Shown here piece by piece: positions 8,619 to 16,898 of a DNA stretch of 64,000 bases (positions are counted from its first letter, which is position 1; each line of letters begins with the position of its first letter). Origin of the DNA: Polyangiaceae bacterium (GTDB taxonomy: Bacteria; Myxococcota_A; Polyangia; Polyangiales; Polyangiaceae). The position numbers and the translations under genes are program-made. The stretch is taken from positions 62,001 to 126,000 of the forward strand of contig JAICQQ010000001.1 of the NCBI GenBank assembly GCA_025937785.1, written 5' to 3'. The notes under the pieces are model-generated. The model worked only from the letters and a program-made list of their open reading frames with translations, was not told where the DNA came from and made no database searches.

Positions 8619-9788
8619 CTATTCGGCCGGAATCGAGCGCGGGGATGCGATTGGATGGGACGCTTCGGCCGGCGCTTCGTTGCGCTCGCCTTGCTCGTTG
8701 AAGCCTCGGAGTTCGGCCGTGACCCGCCGCAGCATCGCTTGCTTCTCGTGGAAGGGCTGGAACGAAGACTTGAACCCGGCGACGATCAGGCTCTTGATCT
8801 CGTTGAACGGCAGCCCGATTGCCGTGTGCGCCAGCCACAGCTCTTTGGACATGCTGGTGTCGGTGATCAGACGGTTGTCTGTGTTGACCGTCACCCGGAG
8901 ACCGAGGTCGAAGTAGAACTTGAGGGGGTGGCTGTGTAAGTCGCGCACCGCACCGGTCTGCACGTTGCTCGACGGGCAACATTCGAGGGGGATGCGGTGA
9001 TCGTTGACGAAATGCAGCAGGTCGCCGTGTTCGCGGAGCCGGCAGCCGTGGCCAATGCGGTGCGCGCCGCAGACGTGAATCGCCTGCGCGATCGACTCGG
9101 GGCCGTAGGCTTCACCCGCGTGGATCGTGCAGTTGATGTTGTTGTCGCGCACCAGTTGGAAGGCTTCCTTGTGGTGCTTCGCCGGGTTGTCGGCTTCCGC
9201 GCCCGCCAGGTCGAAACCCACCACGCCGCGGTTCTTGTAGGCGACGGCAAGCTCGGCCATCTGGTAGCTCGACTCGGGTGAGATATTGCGGATCCCGCAG
9301 ATGATGACGTTCGCTTTGACGCCATAGGTTTCGCGGGCGCGGCGCAGGCCGTTCAGCACCGCTTCGACCACGGTGGTCAACTTGAGGCCGCGCTGCGTGT
9401 GCAGCATTGGTGAATAGCGCACCTCCATGTAGCGCACGTTCTCCCGGTGGGCGTCCTCAGCCAGCTCGAAGGCGGTGCGCTCGAGCGCCTCTTCGGTCTG
9501 CATCACCTTGAGCGTGATTTCGAAGCCGCGCAGGTACTCGACCAGCGACCCGAAATGGCGACCGCAACCGATGGCGAGTCGGAGCTCGCGGGCGCTGGTC
9601 ACGCCCAAGTCGATATTTCCAGCCTTGGCCAGATCGAGGATCGTGTCGAGCCGCAGCGACCCGTCCAAGTGGACGTGGAGGTCGGTCTTGGGCAACGCAA
9701 CGAAGGTCTCGAAGGGAACTTGATCGGGCGCCTGCCGCGGTTCAGGAGAGGCATCCGGGGGTGGTATCGATCCGTTTGCGCTGGTCAC
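8619..9788 (-). CDS. add: Adenosine deaminase
   Basis: Zinc enzyme converting adenosine or deoxyadenosine to the inosine form in purine salvage. The 389 residues show the metal ligands HVHLDG (near residue 37), the catalytic segment HAGEAYGPES, GHGCRL and the C-terminal NTDN. The last corresponds to the Asp-Asp pair of the vertebrate enzyme; TDN is a known variant in bacterial ADAs, so activity is expected. SSNVQTGAV is also conserved. The start is a GTG at 9788 inside the stop of the VKOR-DsbA gene (GTGA, 4-base overlap), implying translational coupling. N- and C-terminal tails of about 20 residues are low complexity. Length is a little above the family average because of them. Confidence 0.95.
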   Translation of the reverse strand: MTSANGSIPPPDASPEPRQAPDQVPFETFVALPKTDLHVHLDGSLRLDTILDLAKAGNIDLGVTSARELRLAIGCGRHFGSLVEYLRGFEITLKVMQTEEALERTAFELAEDAHRENVRYMEVRYSPMLHTQRGLKLTTVVEAVLNGLRRARETYGVKANVIICGIRNISPESSYQMAELAVAYKNRGVVGFDLAGAEADNPAKHHKEAFQLVRDNNINCTIHAGEAYGPESIAQAIHVCGAHRIGHGCRLREHGDLLHFVNDHRIPLECCPSSNVQTGAVRDLHSHPLKFYFDLGLRVTVNTDNRLITDTSMSKELWLAHTAIGLPFNEIKSLIVAGFKSSFQPFHEKQAMLRRVTAELRGFNEQGERNEAPAEASHPIASPRSIPAE

Positions 9789-11035
9789 TCGTCGAGTGTA
9801 GCACCGCCGCGCGCCCCCGGCGCGCTTCCACTGGGGGTGGCGGGTGTGGGTGCGCCCTTGAACCGACCGAACCAGAGCGTGGTGCCTGCTAGCAGCGCCA
9901 CGACCGCCCAGAACAGCCAGCCGGGGACACCCTCCGCACCTTCGCCGCGCGCGGCCTGATCGAAGGCGTCGCGGAAGACTTCTTCCGGCTGCGCGCCGAC
10001 GATCTTCAAGGCGCCAACGTAGGTGGTGGGCAGACCTTGAAAGCCAGCCTCACGCAGGATGGTGGCCTGTGCATCGATGGTGCGGTCGGTGACCGGATCC
10101 CCGAGGCAGCGCTTGAAGGCAGCGAGATCGAGCCCGAGTCCCTGGGCACCCTTCAAGATCGCCTTGTCGTCCAGGTCTTCAGCCGCGAAGAGCAAGTCGG
10201 CCATCTTCTCTTCCTGACCCTGGTGCGCAGCGCACACCGCTGCGCGGGCCGCAGGTCGCGCGCGCTCGTGACGCGGCAGCGGCATGTGCAGGCGCACGAA
10301 ATTGACCCGGCCCGGGTAGTCGCCGACGATCGCCTTCAGTTGAGCGTGCAGGCGCCGGCAGAATGGGCACTGGAAGTCGGCGAATTCGACGACGTTGATT
10401 TTGCCCGCGTGGTAGAAGGCGGCGACCTTCGCCGGCACGGGTGGCGCGGGCCTCAGCGACGGCCACAGGTAGGGTGCGGCGATGCCGAGCGCGGCCAGGA
10501 CCGCCCAGGTGGCGACAGGGGGCAGGCCATAATGTCGCGGCGCTCCGCTGATCTCCTCGGCGGCGCTGGCTTCCCAGCCTGATTTGGAGAGGGCTACCGC
10601 CACGGCGCAGGCGGCCAGCGCGGCCACGTCGACGAGCATGCAGAGTGAGCAGAACTCCCCCACCACCAGCGCCTGCACCACGATCAGGGCGAGCGCGAGG
10701 AAGGCGCCTGCGGCCAGCAGCCCCAAGGTCCAGCGGCGGCGCCGCCGCCAGCCCTCGAGCAACGTCGCGCCGAGCGCCGCACCGAAGCCGACGATGCCCA
10801 CGAGTGGAACGGGGATGTACGTTGCCAGCGGCGGGATGGGAATGTAACCGAGCCCACTGCGCCGCACCGTGTCGCAACCGGAACCTGCGGCGCAGAACGC
10901 GGGCTCGGCTGTGGAGTAGTCAGCCAAGAGAGCGGCACTCACGCCCAGCGCGAACACCAAGAGCACGCGCGTTGTCCAGAGCAGCCAGCGGGCGTTCACC
11001 GCCCGACGTATAGGCCGACGCGCCGTTGCCGTCAT
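9785..11035 (-). CDS. VKOR-DsbA fusion: integral membrane disulfide-forming protein
   Basis: A 416-residue fusion of a vitamin K epoxide reductase domain and a DsbA-like thioredoxin domain. The VKOR part has four to five membrane helices, the loop pair CAAGSGC followed by DTVRRS, and the quinone-site CxxC in GEFCSLCML. The DsbA part has FADFQCPFCRRLH as the redox centre and the cis-Pro loop GLPTTYV. A final hydrophobic segment (GWLFWAVVALLAGTTLWFG) anchors the C-terminus. Oxidation of exported proteins with electrons passed to quinone is the known role of VKOR homologues. The ATG at 11035 has a weak AGGT ahead; another ATG lies at 11068. The stop overlaps the adenosine deaminase start. The frame is open far upstream, but only as a shadow of rnr. 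Confidence 0.92.
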   Translation of the reverse strand: MTATARRPIRRAVNARWLLWTTRVLLVFALGVSAALLADYSTAEPAFCAAGSGCDTVRRSGLGYIPIPPLATYIPVPLVGIVGFGAALGATLLEGWRRRRRWTLGLLAAGAFLALALIVVQALVVGEFCSLCMLVDVAALAACAVAVALSKSGWEASAAEEISGAPRHYGLPPVATWAVLAALGIAAPYLWPSLRPAPPVPAKVAAFYHAGKINVVEFADFQCPFCRRLHAQLKAIVGDYPGRVNFVRLHMPLPRHERARPAARAAVCAAHQGQEEKMADLLFAAEDLDDKAILKGAQGLGLDLAAFKRCLGDPVTDRTIDAQATILREAGFQGLPTTYVGALKIVGAQPEEVFRDAFDQAARGEGAEGVPGWLFWAVVALLAGTTLWFGRFKGAPTPATPSGSAPGARGGATLDE

Positions 11036-11143
11036 CCGCACACGGACCTGGCTACAGTCGAATCTCATGTTTTTGTCGGGAATGCGCTCCGGCCGGCGGA
11101 TTTGCTCGGGACGGGTCGCGTCCGTGACGCTATGAGGGGCCGG

Positions 11144-13471
11144 ATGGCCAAACCCCTGCCCTCCCGCGGCGAAGTCGCTCAATGTCTGAACGAGGTATCC
11201 CGAGCGATGCACGCGCGAGAGATCGCCACCCGCTGCAAGGTGGAGGACGCCGCGTACCCGCGCTTCTTGCAGCTGCTCGAGCAGCTCACGCTGGACGGGA
11301 CCGTCCGCAAGTTGCCCGGTAATCGCTACAAGGCTGGCTTCGAAACGGGAAAACCAGGCAACGGTTGGGAGGGCGTGCTCAGCGTAAACCCGCGTGGGTT
11401 CGGCTTCGTGACGGCAGCCGGCCAGGACGACGTGTACGTCGCGCCCGACGGCATCGGGGGCGCGTTGCACGGTGATCGGGTGAGGGTGGAAGTCATCGCG
11501 CGCACCGCCCGGGGTGTCGAGGGGCGCATCGCCGAAATCCTGCAACGGCGCAGCACGCGTATCGCGGGCGTGCTGCGCAAACGCCGCAAGAGCGTTTGGC
11601 TCGAGCCGGACGACACGCGGGTGCGCGGACCCATCGTCGTCACATCGACTCCGGTGGAGGGCGACGAGGGTGACGCCGCGGTCGTGAAGATCACCAGGTT
11701 TCCCAAGTTCGCCGATGAAAACGCGGAGGGCGAGCTGATCGCGGTGTTGGGCAAGCCAGGCGATCCCAACACCGAAGTCGCCAAAATTCTGGTGCGGGAG
11801 CAGATCGCAGAGACCCACCCAGACGCTGCGATGCAAGAGGCAGAACGCATGGCGGCACGCCTCAAATCGCTGCCGCCCGCGGGACGTGTCGACCTGCGGA
11901 GCGTGCCGCTGCCCACCATCGACCCAGAAGATGCGCGCGATCATGACGACGCGATCTGGGTCGAGCGCACTCCCGACGGCTACCGGGCGTGGGTAGCGAT
12001 CGCAGACGTGAGCGAGTACGTGCAACCCGGATCTGCCCTCGACGACGAGGCGGTCGCGCGCGGCTGCACCATCTACCTACCCGATCGAGCCATCCCGATG
12101 CTGCCGGCCGCGCTTGCCGCCGACCTGTGTTCACTCCTACCCGACCACGATCGCCTGTGCCTGTGTGTGATCGCCGACCTCGACAAGCACGGCAAGGTGG
12201 AGCGTTTCGAGATCGTCGAAGGCATCATGCGGTCGAGCGCAATGTTGACCTACGGCGGGGTCGCGCGCTCTCTCGGCTTTTCGGACCTGGCACCCCGCAG
12301 CGCGCAGGCCGAAAGGCTGGTGCGGGATCTCAAGGTGCTCGACGAGCTTGCGCGCAAGCTGCGGCGGGCCCGCATGAAGCGCGGCGCGCTCGATTTGGAT
12401 CTGCCCGAGCCGCGGGTGGTCATCGATCCTCAGACCGGCGCTCCGGCGGCGATCCAACGGCGCGCCCAAGATCCCGGCGTCAAGCGGGCATATGCAATGG
12501 TCGAGGAGCTGATGCTGCTCGCGAACGAGCTCGTGGCGCAATGGTTGACTCAACGCCGCGCCCCGGCCGTTTACCGGGTCCACGGCAAGCCGGACGAAGC
12601 CAAGCTCGAGCGGCTGGGTGAGGTGGCGCACATCTTGGGGGTGCCCTTCGAATTCGACCGCATGCTCGAGCCCAACGGCGTGAGCCGCTGGCTCGAGAAG
12701 ATCTCGGACCACGAGAAGAAGCCGGTGCTGGAGATGCTCCTGCTGCGGAGCTTGAAACAAGCGGTTTACGACATCGTGAACATCGGCCATTTCGGGCTCG
12801 CGTCCGAGAACTACTTGCATTTCACCTCGCCCATCCGGCGTTACCCCGACGTCGAGGTGCACCGCGCGGTCAAGCGGCTGCTCCGTGGCGAAAAGCCCGA
12901 CACCAGCGCGTCAGCGGTGGAAGCATTGCGTGCTGCGGCGACTGCCGCCAGCGTGCGAGAGCGCGCCGCCATCGACGTGGAGCGCGAAGTGGTGGACCTG
13001 TATCGTGCGCTCTTTGCCCGCAGCCTCGTGGGTGAAGAGTTCGAGGGTACGGTAACCGGCGTCGTGGGCAGCGGCCTGTACGTCGCGCTCGACGACCCCT
13101 TCCTCGACGTGTTGGTGCGCTACGAGTCGATGGGGCCGGACCGCTACGAAGCCACCGAGCACGAGCTCGGCGTGGTCGGCACTCGCTCGGGCGACCAGGT
13201 GATGATTGGCGACCGGGTGCTGGTCGTGATCGAGGACGTGGCCGTGCTGCGGCGGGTCGTCTATGCGCGCCGGATTCCCCCACCCGAAGCCTTCCGCGGC
13301 GGCGAGTCGCCCGGGCGCCGCGGCAACCGCAAGCTCGAGTGGACCAAGGGCGGGCGCGACAGCAAGCCCGAGCGTGCGACCGAGCGCGGGACAGCGCCGA
13401 GAAAGCCGAAGAAAACCGAGCGCAAACGCACTGCGCGCGCTCCGTCGACGCGGGGCAAACGGCGGCGCTGA
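11144..13471 (+). CDS. rnr: Ribonuclease R (RNB-family 3'-5' exoribonuclease)
   Basis: Processive 3'-5' exoribonuclease acting on structured RNA. The 775-residue product starts with a winged-helix segment (residues 1-70), followed by cold-shock domains (NPRGFGFVTAAGQDDVYVAP). The RNB catalytic domain carries the acidic cluster DPEDARDHDDAIWVE and SPIRRYPDVEVHR. A C-terminal S1 domain follows (EFEGTVTGVVGSGLYVAL), then a basic Arg/Lys-rich tail. I chose ATG 11144 because a GAGGGG Shine-Dalgarno sits just upstream and MAKPLPSRGEV is a plausible start; ATG 11132 and TTG 11102 are in frame. It is divergent from the VKOR-DsbA gene with 108 bases between. Confidence 0.95.
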   Translation: MAKPLPSRGEVAQCLNEVSRAMHAREIATRCKVEDAAYPRFLQLLEQLTLDGTVRKLPGNRYKAGFETGKPGNGWEGVLSVNPRGFGFVTAAGQDDVYVAPDGIGGALHGDRVRVEVIARTARGVEGRIAEILQRRSTRIAGVLRKRRKSVWLEPDDTRVRGPIVVTSTPVEGDEGDAAVVKITRFPKFADENAEGELIAVLGKPGDPNTEVAKILVREQIAETHPDAAMQEAERMAARLKSLPPAGRVDLRSVPLPTIDPEDARDHDDAIWVERTPDGYRAWVAIADVSEYVQPGSALDDEAVARGCTIYLPDRAIPMLPAALAADLCSLLPDHDRLCLCVIADLDKHGKVERFEIVEGIMRSSAMLTYGGVARSLGFSDLAPRSAQAERLVRDLKVLDELARKLRRARMKRGALDLDLPEPRVVIDPQTGAPAAIQRRAQDPGVKRAYAMVEELMLLANELVAQWLTQRRAPAVYRVHGKPDEAKLERLGEVAHILGVPFEFDRMLEPNGVSRWLEKISDHEKKPVLEMLLLRSLKQAVYDIVNIGHFGLASENYLHFTSPIRRYPDVEVHRAVKRLLRGEKPDTSASAVEALRAAATAASVRERAAIDVEREVVDLYRALFARSLVGEEFEGTVTGVVGSGLYVALDDPFLDVLVRYESMGPDRYEATEHELGVVGTRSGDQVMIGDRVLVVIEDVAVLRRVVYARRIPPPEAFRGGESPGRRGNRKLEWTKGGRDSKPERATERGTAPRKPKKTERKRTARAPSTRGKRRR

Positions 13472-13476
13472 GGGCG

Positions 13477-14019
13477 CTACAGACCGATCCCGATGCCGAC
13501 GCCCAAGCTCGGGCCCGAATGCCTACGCGCCAGGAACACGCGCAGCATGAAGGCGTGGGTCACGAGCGTGCAGGTGCGAGCCATGGGACCGCCGCAGCCG
13601 CGCCAGGTGCCGCCGAAGTGCTGCTCCCCGTCTTCGTCGAAGAACGTGACACGGCCGTCGGGGCCCACGGTTACCCAGGCGTAGCGTTGTTCGGGAGGTG
13701 AGGCGTTGTAGAGGCCTACGCGCCCGAGCTCCGTCTCGTCAGGCCCGAGCAGCCGGCCGTCGTCGTACAATAGGGCGAAGGGCGCGTAGTCGGAGTCCAC
13801 GACGCGCCCCACACTGTCGATGGTGAAGACCATGTCTTCGCCCTCGTAAACATGACCATCGTCACGAATCTCGATGAGATCGTGCTCGCCGCGCTCCCAG
13901 TAAGCGCGTGCCACCATCATCCGCGTGCCTCCCGTCTCCCAGCGGGGAGGCGGCGTCGACGAGCAGCCAACCAACGCGAAACAGAGGAGTCCGAGCGCGG
14001 CACGCGGCATCAGCGCCAT
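13477..14019 (-). CDS. Hypothetical lipoprotein
   Basis: The ATG at 14019 puts a good lipoprotein signal at the N-terminus (MALMPRAALGLLCFALVGC, lipobox LVGC), while longer in-frame starts do not. The mature part of about 160 residues is beta-rich with regular Gly/Asp turns (IEIRDDGHVYEGEDMVFTID, YAWVTVGPDGRVTFFDEDGE). It suggests an outer-membrane or periplasmic beta-sandwich or propeller fragment. The C-terminal ARTCTLVTHAFMLRVFLARR is more hydrophobic. I do not recognise the family. It converges with rnr, with five bases between, and its 5' end is 73 bases from a divergent hypothetical gene. Confidence 0.65.
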   Translation of the reverse strand: MALMPRAALGLLCFALVGCSSTPPPRWETGGTRMMVARAYWERGEHDLIEIRDDGHVYEGEDMVFTIDSVGRVVDSDYAPFALLYDDGRLLGPDETELGRVGLYNASPPEQRYAWVTVGPDGRVTFFDEDGEQHFGGTWRGCGGPMARTCTLVTHAFMLRVFLARRHSGPSLGVGIGIGL

Positions 14020-14092
14020 GGTACCGGTTTGGCGCAGTGGGACCACGATTTCTTGGCCGGCACCGAACTTCCACGCCACGCTGCGCACTCCC

Positions 14093-14617
14093 ATGCTGGA
14101 CGATTTCGACTCATTCGGTGGCGCCGAGTTTCCCCACGACAACCCCGAGCTCTTCAGCGGTCCGGGCTGGCTCGCGGTGGACCCCTGCGGCGGGCCCAGG
14201 GCGATCGCCTGGGCGAGCCGACGCGATCTGCACTACCCGGCTCCCGCAGCACCAGAAGTGCCGGCGGACCGAGCCGTACCGCCGGCGCCGGTCGCAGTAG
14301 CGGTGGGTCCCCTGACGCTGACGGATTTCGATCGGTTGCTGCTGGCCGTGCGCGCGGTGCTGCCGAGTCAGGCCGAGCCCGAGCTGGCAGTCGAGCTCGA
14401 ACGGTTCCTGCGTGGCGACGACGTCCGCGCGAACGCCTGGCGCCGGCTGCTCTCGGGTCAAAGCTCCGATCTCACCGAGTGTGGAGATCGCCCCCTGGAC
14501 GAGTGGGTTTCAGACTTGGTCGGCGCTCGGCTGGGCTCCGACGCCGCCGCGATTGCTGCGCTCCGACGAGCGCTCCGGAAGCGCGGCGTCGCCGCGTTCG
14601 GCATGTTGGCGGCTTAG
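14093..14617 (+). CDS. Hypothetical protein
   Basis: 174 residues from ATG 14093 (MLDDFDSFGGAEFPHDNPEL). The first 75 residues are Pro/Ala/Asp-rich, with LFSGPGWLAVDPCGGPRAIAWA. The rest is predicted helical (LTLTDFDRLLLAVRAVLPSQAEPELAVELERFLR, and a C-terminal DAAAIAALRRALRKRGVAAFG). No signal peptide, no membrane span and no recognised motif. The frame is open further upstream but overlaps the divergent lipoprotein gene, so the shorter start is preferred. It converges on the DNA methyltransferase gene. Codon use (GC-rich third positions) supports it as real; function unknown. Confidence 0.6.
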   Translation: MLDDFDSFGGAEFPHDNPELFSGPGWLAVDPCGGPRAIAWASRRDLHYPAPAAPEVPADRAVPPAPVAVAVGPLTLTDFDRLLLAVRAVLPSQAEPELAVELERFLRGDDVRANAWRRLLSGQSSDLTECGDRPLDEWVSDLVGARLGSDAAAIAALRRALRKRGVAAFGMLAA

Positions 14618-14634
14618 GTCTCGGCCGCCGTTGC

Positions 14635-15876
14635 TTAGCGTCTGACGGACGTCACGAGGAACTCGAAGAGCTCCGCCTTGCTGGTGCGCGTACGCAGCGT
14701 CTCCACGTGGGCGCGCGCGAAGCCCAAACGCTCCATCGCTAGGGCGAGCAGCTGTTCGGTAGGCAGCAGCACGTCGAAAAACTTCGAGTTGCCGATGACG
14801 TAGGCTGCCGTAGCTCCCGAGCGTAGCACTTGGCGCAGGCTCGCGAGGTGTGCCGCCATGTCGCTGAAATAACGCTCGACGTAGCGTGCCAAAAGCTCGC
14901 TGCGTTCGGCGATCGCCGTCAGTACGGGCACCAGCTCGGGCAACAGGCGCGCTGTCGGCTCGGGCGGTTGCCAACGGGTGAGGCGGCTCGTGGCGACGCC
15001 CCAGGTACCCCCGATCGCGCGCCAATCGAGCTCGCCAGCGCTCGCCGGCACGTCCAGGTGGCCCAGCCAGTACATGTATGGCCTGAGCTCGCGGATGTAG
15101 CTCATGCGGTTGCAGTAGGGGGGCGACGTGATGACGGCGTCGAAGCGTCGTTGCTTCACGCTGCCCTGGAGTGATCGGGCGTCTCCGAGCAGCGCCCCGG
15201 CCCGAGGCTTCGTGAGCGCTACGCGCGCGCCCTCGTTCACCTCGGAGATGGCCCCTTCGAGCAGCCGCGCGACCGCGGAAGTCGGGAGAGTGCCGTTCAC
15301 CTTGAAGGACATACTTTGGTGCCCGAAGCTAACGTTGGCGCTGCCAATCAGCGCGCGGCAGAAGGCGACGCGCGCCAGATCCCTCACAGCGGGCGAGTAT
15401 TGAGAACGCGCGAGCACGGCGAAGGCGCGGCCGAGCGCGAGCTGTGTCGGGCGGTGCCACCAGCGATCGATGTTCGCAATGGGTGGCAGCCAAGGGTCGC
15501 GGGGCGCGGCGCGGCGGCTGGCTTCTGCCATGCGCAGCACCAGCGTTCGGGCGCGCGTACAGTCCGCGGAAGCGTACTCGCGGGCCTTGGTGTTGGCCAG
15601 CCACACCAAGAACGGGTTCAAGTCGACGGTCGTGCACGACAGACCCTGCTCGGCGCAGGTCAGAAGCGTCGTGCCGGTGCCACAGAAGGGATCGAGGACT
15701 CGCGTGCGGGCCGGCAGCTCTCCCACCAAGCGCTCGACGAGCTGGACCGAGTAGGCGGGCGTGAGCCGCAGCCACCCGTGCCGGTGGCGCGCCTGGTTGC
15801 CGCGAAAGGTCACGGCGGCGCTATTGACGGCCTCTCTCACGCTCGGCTTATACCGAGAACCTCCTTCCCGTAGCAA
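14635..15876 (-). CDS. Orphan DNA methyltransferase with DPFCGTGTT and TSPPY motifs
   Basis: A 413-residue AdoMet-dependent methyltransferase. The SAM-binding motif DPFCGTGTT is at 62-70 and the catalytic TSPPY at 250-254, the latter typical of N4-cytosine or N6-adenine exocyclic amino methylation. The interval contains DLNPFLVWLANTKAREY, probably the adenine ring contact. The motif order (SAM motif first, catalytic motif second) is not that of most TSPPY enzymes of the beta class. No restriction endonuclease is adjacent, so it is an orphan. The start is uncertain: TTG 15876 has no Shine-Dalgarno, whereas a strong GGAAGGAGGT lies inside the ORF at 15859-15868 with the next in-frame start, GTG 15840, 18 bases further on. 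The RNA or DNA target is unknown. Confidence 0.82.
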   Translation of the reverse strand: MLREGGSRYKPSVREAVNSAAVTFRGNQARHRHGWLRLTPAYSVQLVERLVGELPARTRVLDPFCGTGTTLLTCAEQGLSCTTVDLNPFLVWLANTKAREYASADCTRARTLVLRMAEASRRAAPRDPWLPPIANIDRWWHRPTQLALGRAFAVLARSQYSPAVRDLARVAFCRALIGSANVSFGHQSMSFKVNGTLPTSAVARLLEGAISEVNEGARVALTKPRAGALLGDARSLQGSVKQRRFDAVITSPPYCNRMSYIRELRPYMYWLGHLDVPASAGELDWRAIGGTWGVATSRLTRWQPPEPTARLLPELVPVLTAIAERSELLARYVERYFSDMAAHLASLRQVLRSGATAAYVIGNSKFFDVLLPTEQLLALAMERLGFARAHVETLRTRTSKAELFEFLVTSVRR

Positions 15877-16025
15877 GAACGGGGGTTTAGTGGCATGCGG
15901 CGCGAGCGCTGGGTGCGGCGGTGGCCACCTCCTCCGGCTGCCTGGGCTGCACGGCTTGCGCGGAACGGGTCGTGCTGACGGTCCTTGGGGTCGCCGCCGG
16001 GGTTTGCTAGGCTGCGCCGCTCGCC

Positions 16026-16898
16026 ATGATCGTCGTGATGAATCCAGACACCAGCGAAGAAGCGGTGGAGCAAGTCATAGGGTTTCTGGTGGAGCAGGGC
16101 TTCGACGTGCATCGCTCGAGCGGCCAGTCCCGCACCATTCTCGGAGTCGTGGGTGACGTGAGACCGAACGACGTTGCCGTGGTGCGTGAGTTCAAGGGTG
16201 TCGCGGACGTGGTCCGCGTCAGCGAGCCGTACCGCCTGGCGTCCAGGCGTTTTCGCGAGGCTCCCACCATCGTGGAGGGGGCGTGGGGCACGATCGGCGG
16301 CGGCCGGCCCTGGATCGCGATCGAGCCGATCGGCCTCGAGCCGCGCGAAGCGGCGCCGCCGCAGTTGGCCGAGCTGGGTTACGAAGTGGCTGCGGGCCGG
16401 CCCTTCGATGCCGCGGTCACCCGCGCGCGCGTGGCGCCGGAGAGCGTCGGGGCGCTCACCTGCCTGTCGATCAATCCGCATCCGAGCAAGCAGCGCTGGC
16501 CGGTAGTGTTCGTCGAGCGCAGCCCGAGCTGGGGCGCCAACTCGTGGATCGGCGCCGCCGAGCGCGAGCTCACCCTGCACGAAGGCAACGTGGTGCTGCT
16601 CGAGGCGGGCGGCGAGTATCCGAACGGCGCTCGCACGCTGGAGGTCGCCGCCATCGCGCGCGCCAAGCTGCGCACGCATCTGCCGATCGTGGTGGATGTT
16701 CCGACCGTGGCGCAGCGAGCATGTTATTCGACGGCGGTTGCGTGCGCCGCGATCGCCTGCGGCGCCGATGGCGTCGTGCTGCGGGTCTGGGTGGGGGCCG
16801 AGGGCGTGACGCCCAGGGTGCCAGCCACGCTCTCGTGGTCCGACGCGGTCGCGCTGGCAGAAAAGCTGCGCGCAGTCGGGAACGCGATCCGGACATGA
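16026..16898 (+). CDS. DAHP synthase-like protein (type I-beta fold) lacking catalytic residues
   Basis: 290 residues. Residues 1-76 match the ferredoxin-like regulatory domain of type I-beta DAHP synthases (MIVVMNPDTSEEAVEQVIGF ... FKGVADVVRVSEPYRLASR). The barrel that follows keeps scaffold landmarks (GGGRPW at 91-96, THLPIVVD at 217-224, AAIACGADGVVLRV at 241-254). Every catalytic signature is replaced: GPCSVE became EPIGLE (100-105), the KRG loop became VERSP, CERG became LEAGG, DPSH became DVPT and EVHP became RVWV. PEP and metal binding should be lost. It is also shorter than the usual 335-340 residues. It overlaps tyrA by ATGA, so the two are translated together. A regulatory role on TyrA or on aromatic synthesis is my inference. 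Confidence 0.75.
   Translation: MIVVMNPDTSEEAVEQVIGFLVEQGFDVHRSSGQSRTILGVVGDVRPNDVAVVREFKGVADVVRVSEPYRLASRRFREAPTIVEGAWGTIGGGRPWIAIEPIGLEPREAAPPQLAELGYEVAAGRPFDAAVTRARVAPESVGALTCLSINPHPSKQRWPVVFVERSPSWGANSWIGAAERELTLHEGNVVLLEAGGEYPNGARTLEVAAIARAKLRTHLPIVVDVPTVAQRACYSTAVACAAIACGADGVVLRVWVGAEGVTPRVPATLSWSDAVALAEKLRAVGNAIRT

Noticed and set aside
8619-9788. Adenosine deaminase with NTDN instead of NTDD as a possible dead enzyme
   Set aside because: The TDN variant is known from bacterial adenosine deaminases and all other metal and catalytic residues are present.
11036-12025. N-terminal extension of the VKOR-DsbA frame by several hundred codons
   Set aside because: The extra sequence is the antisense of rnr and shows no domain; the start at 11035 puts the first membrane helix close to the N-terminus as expected.
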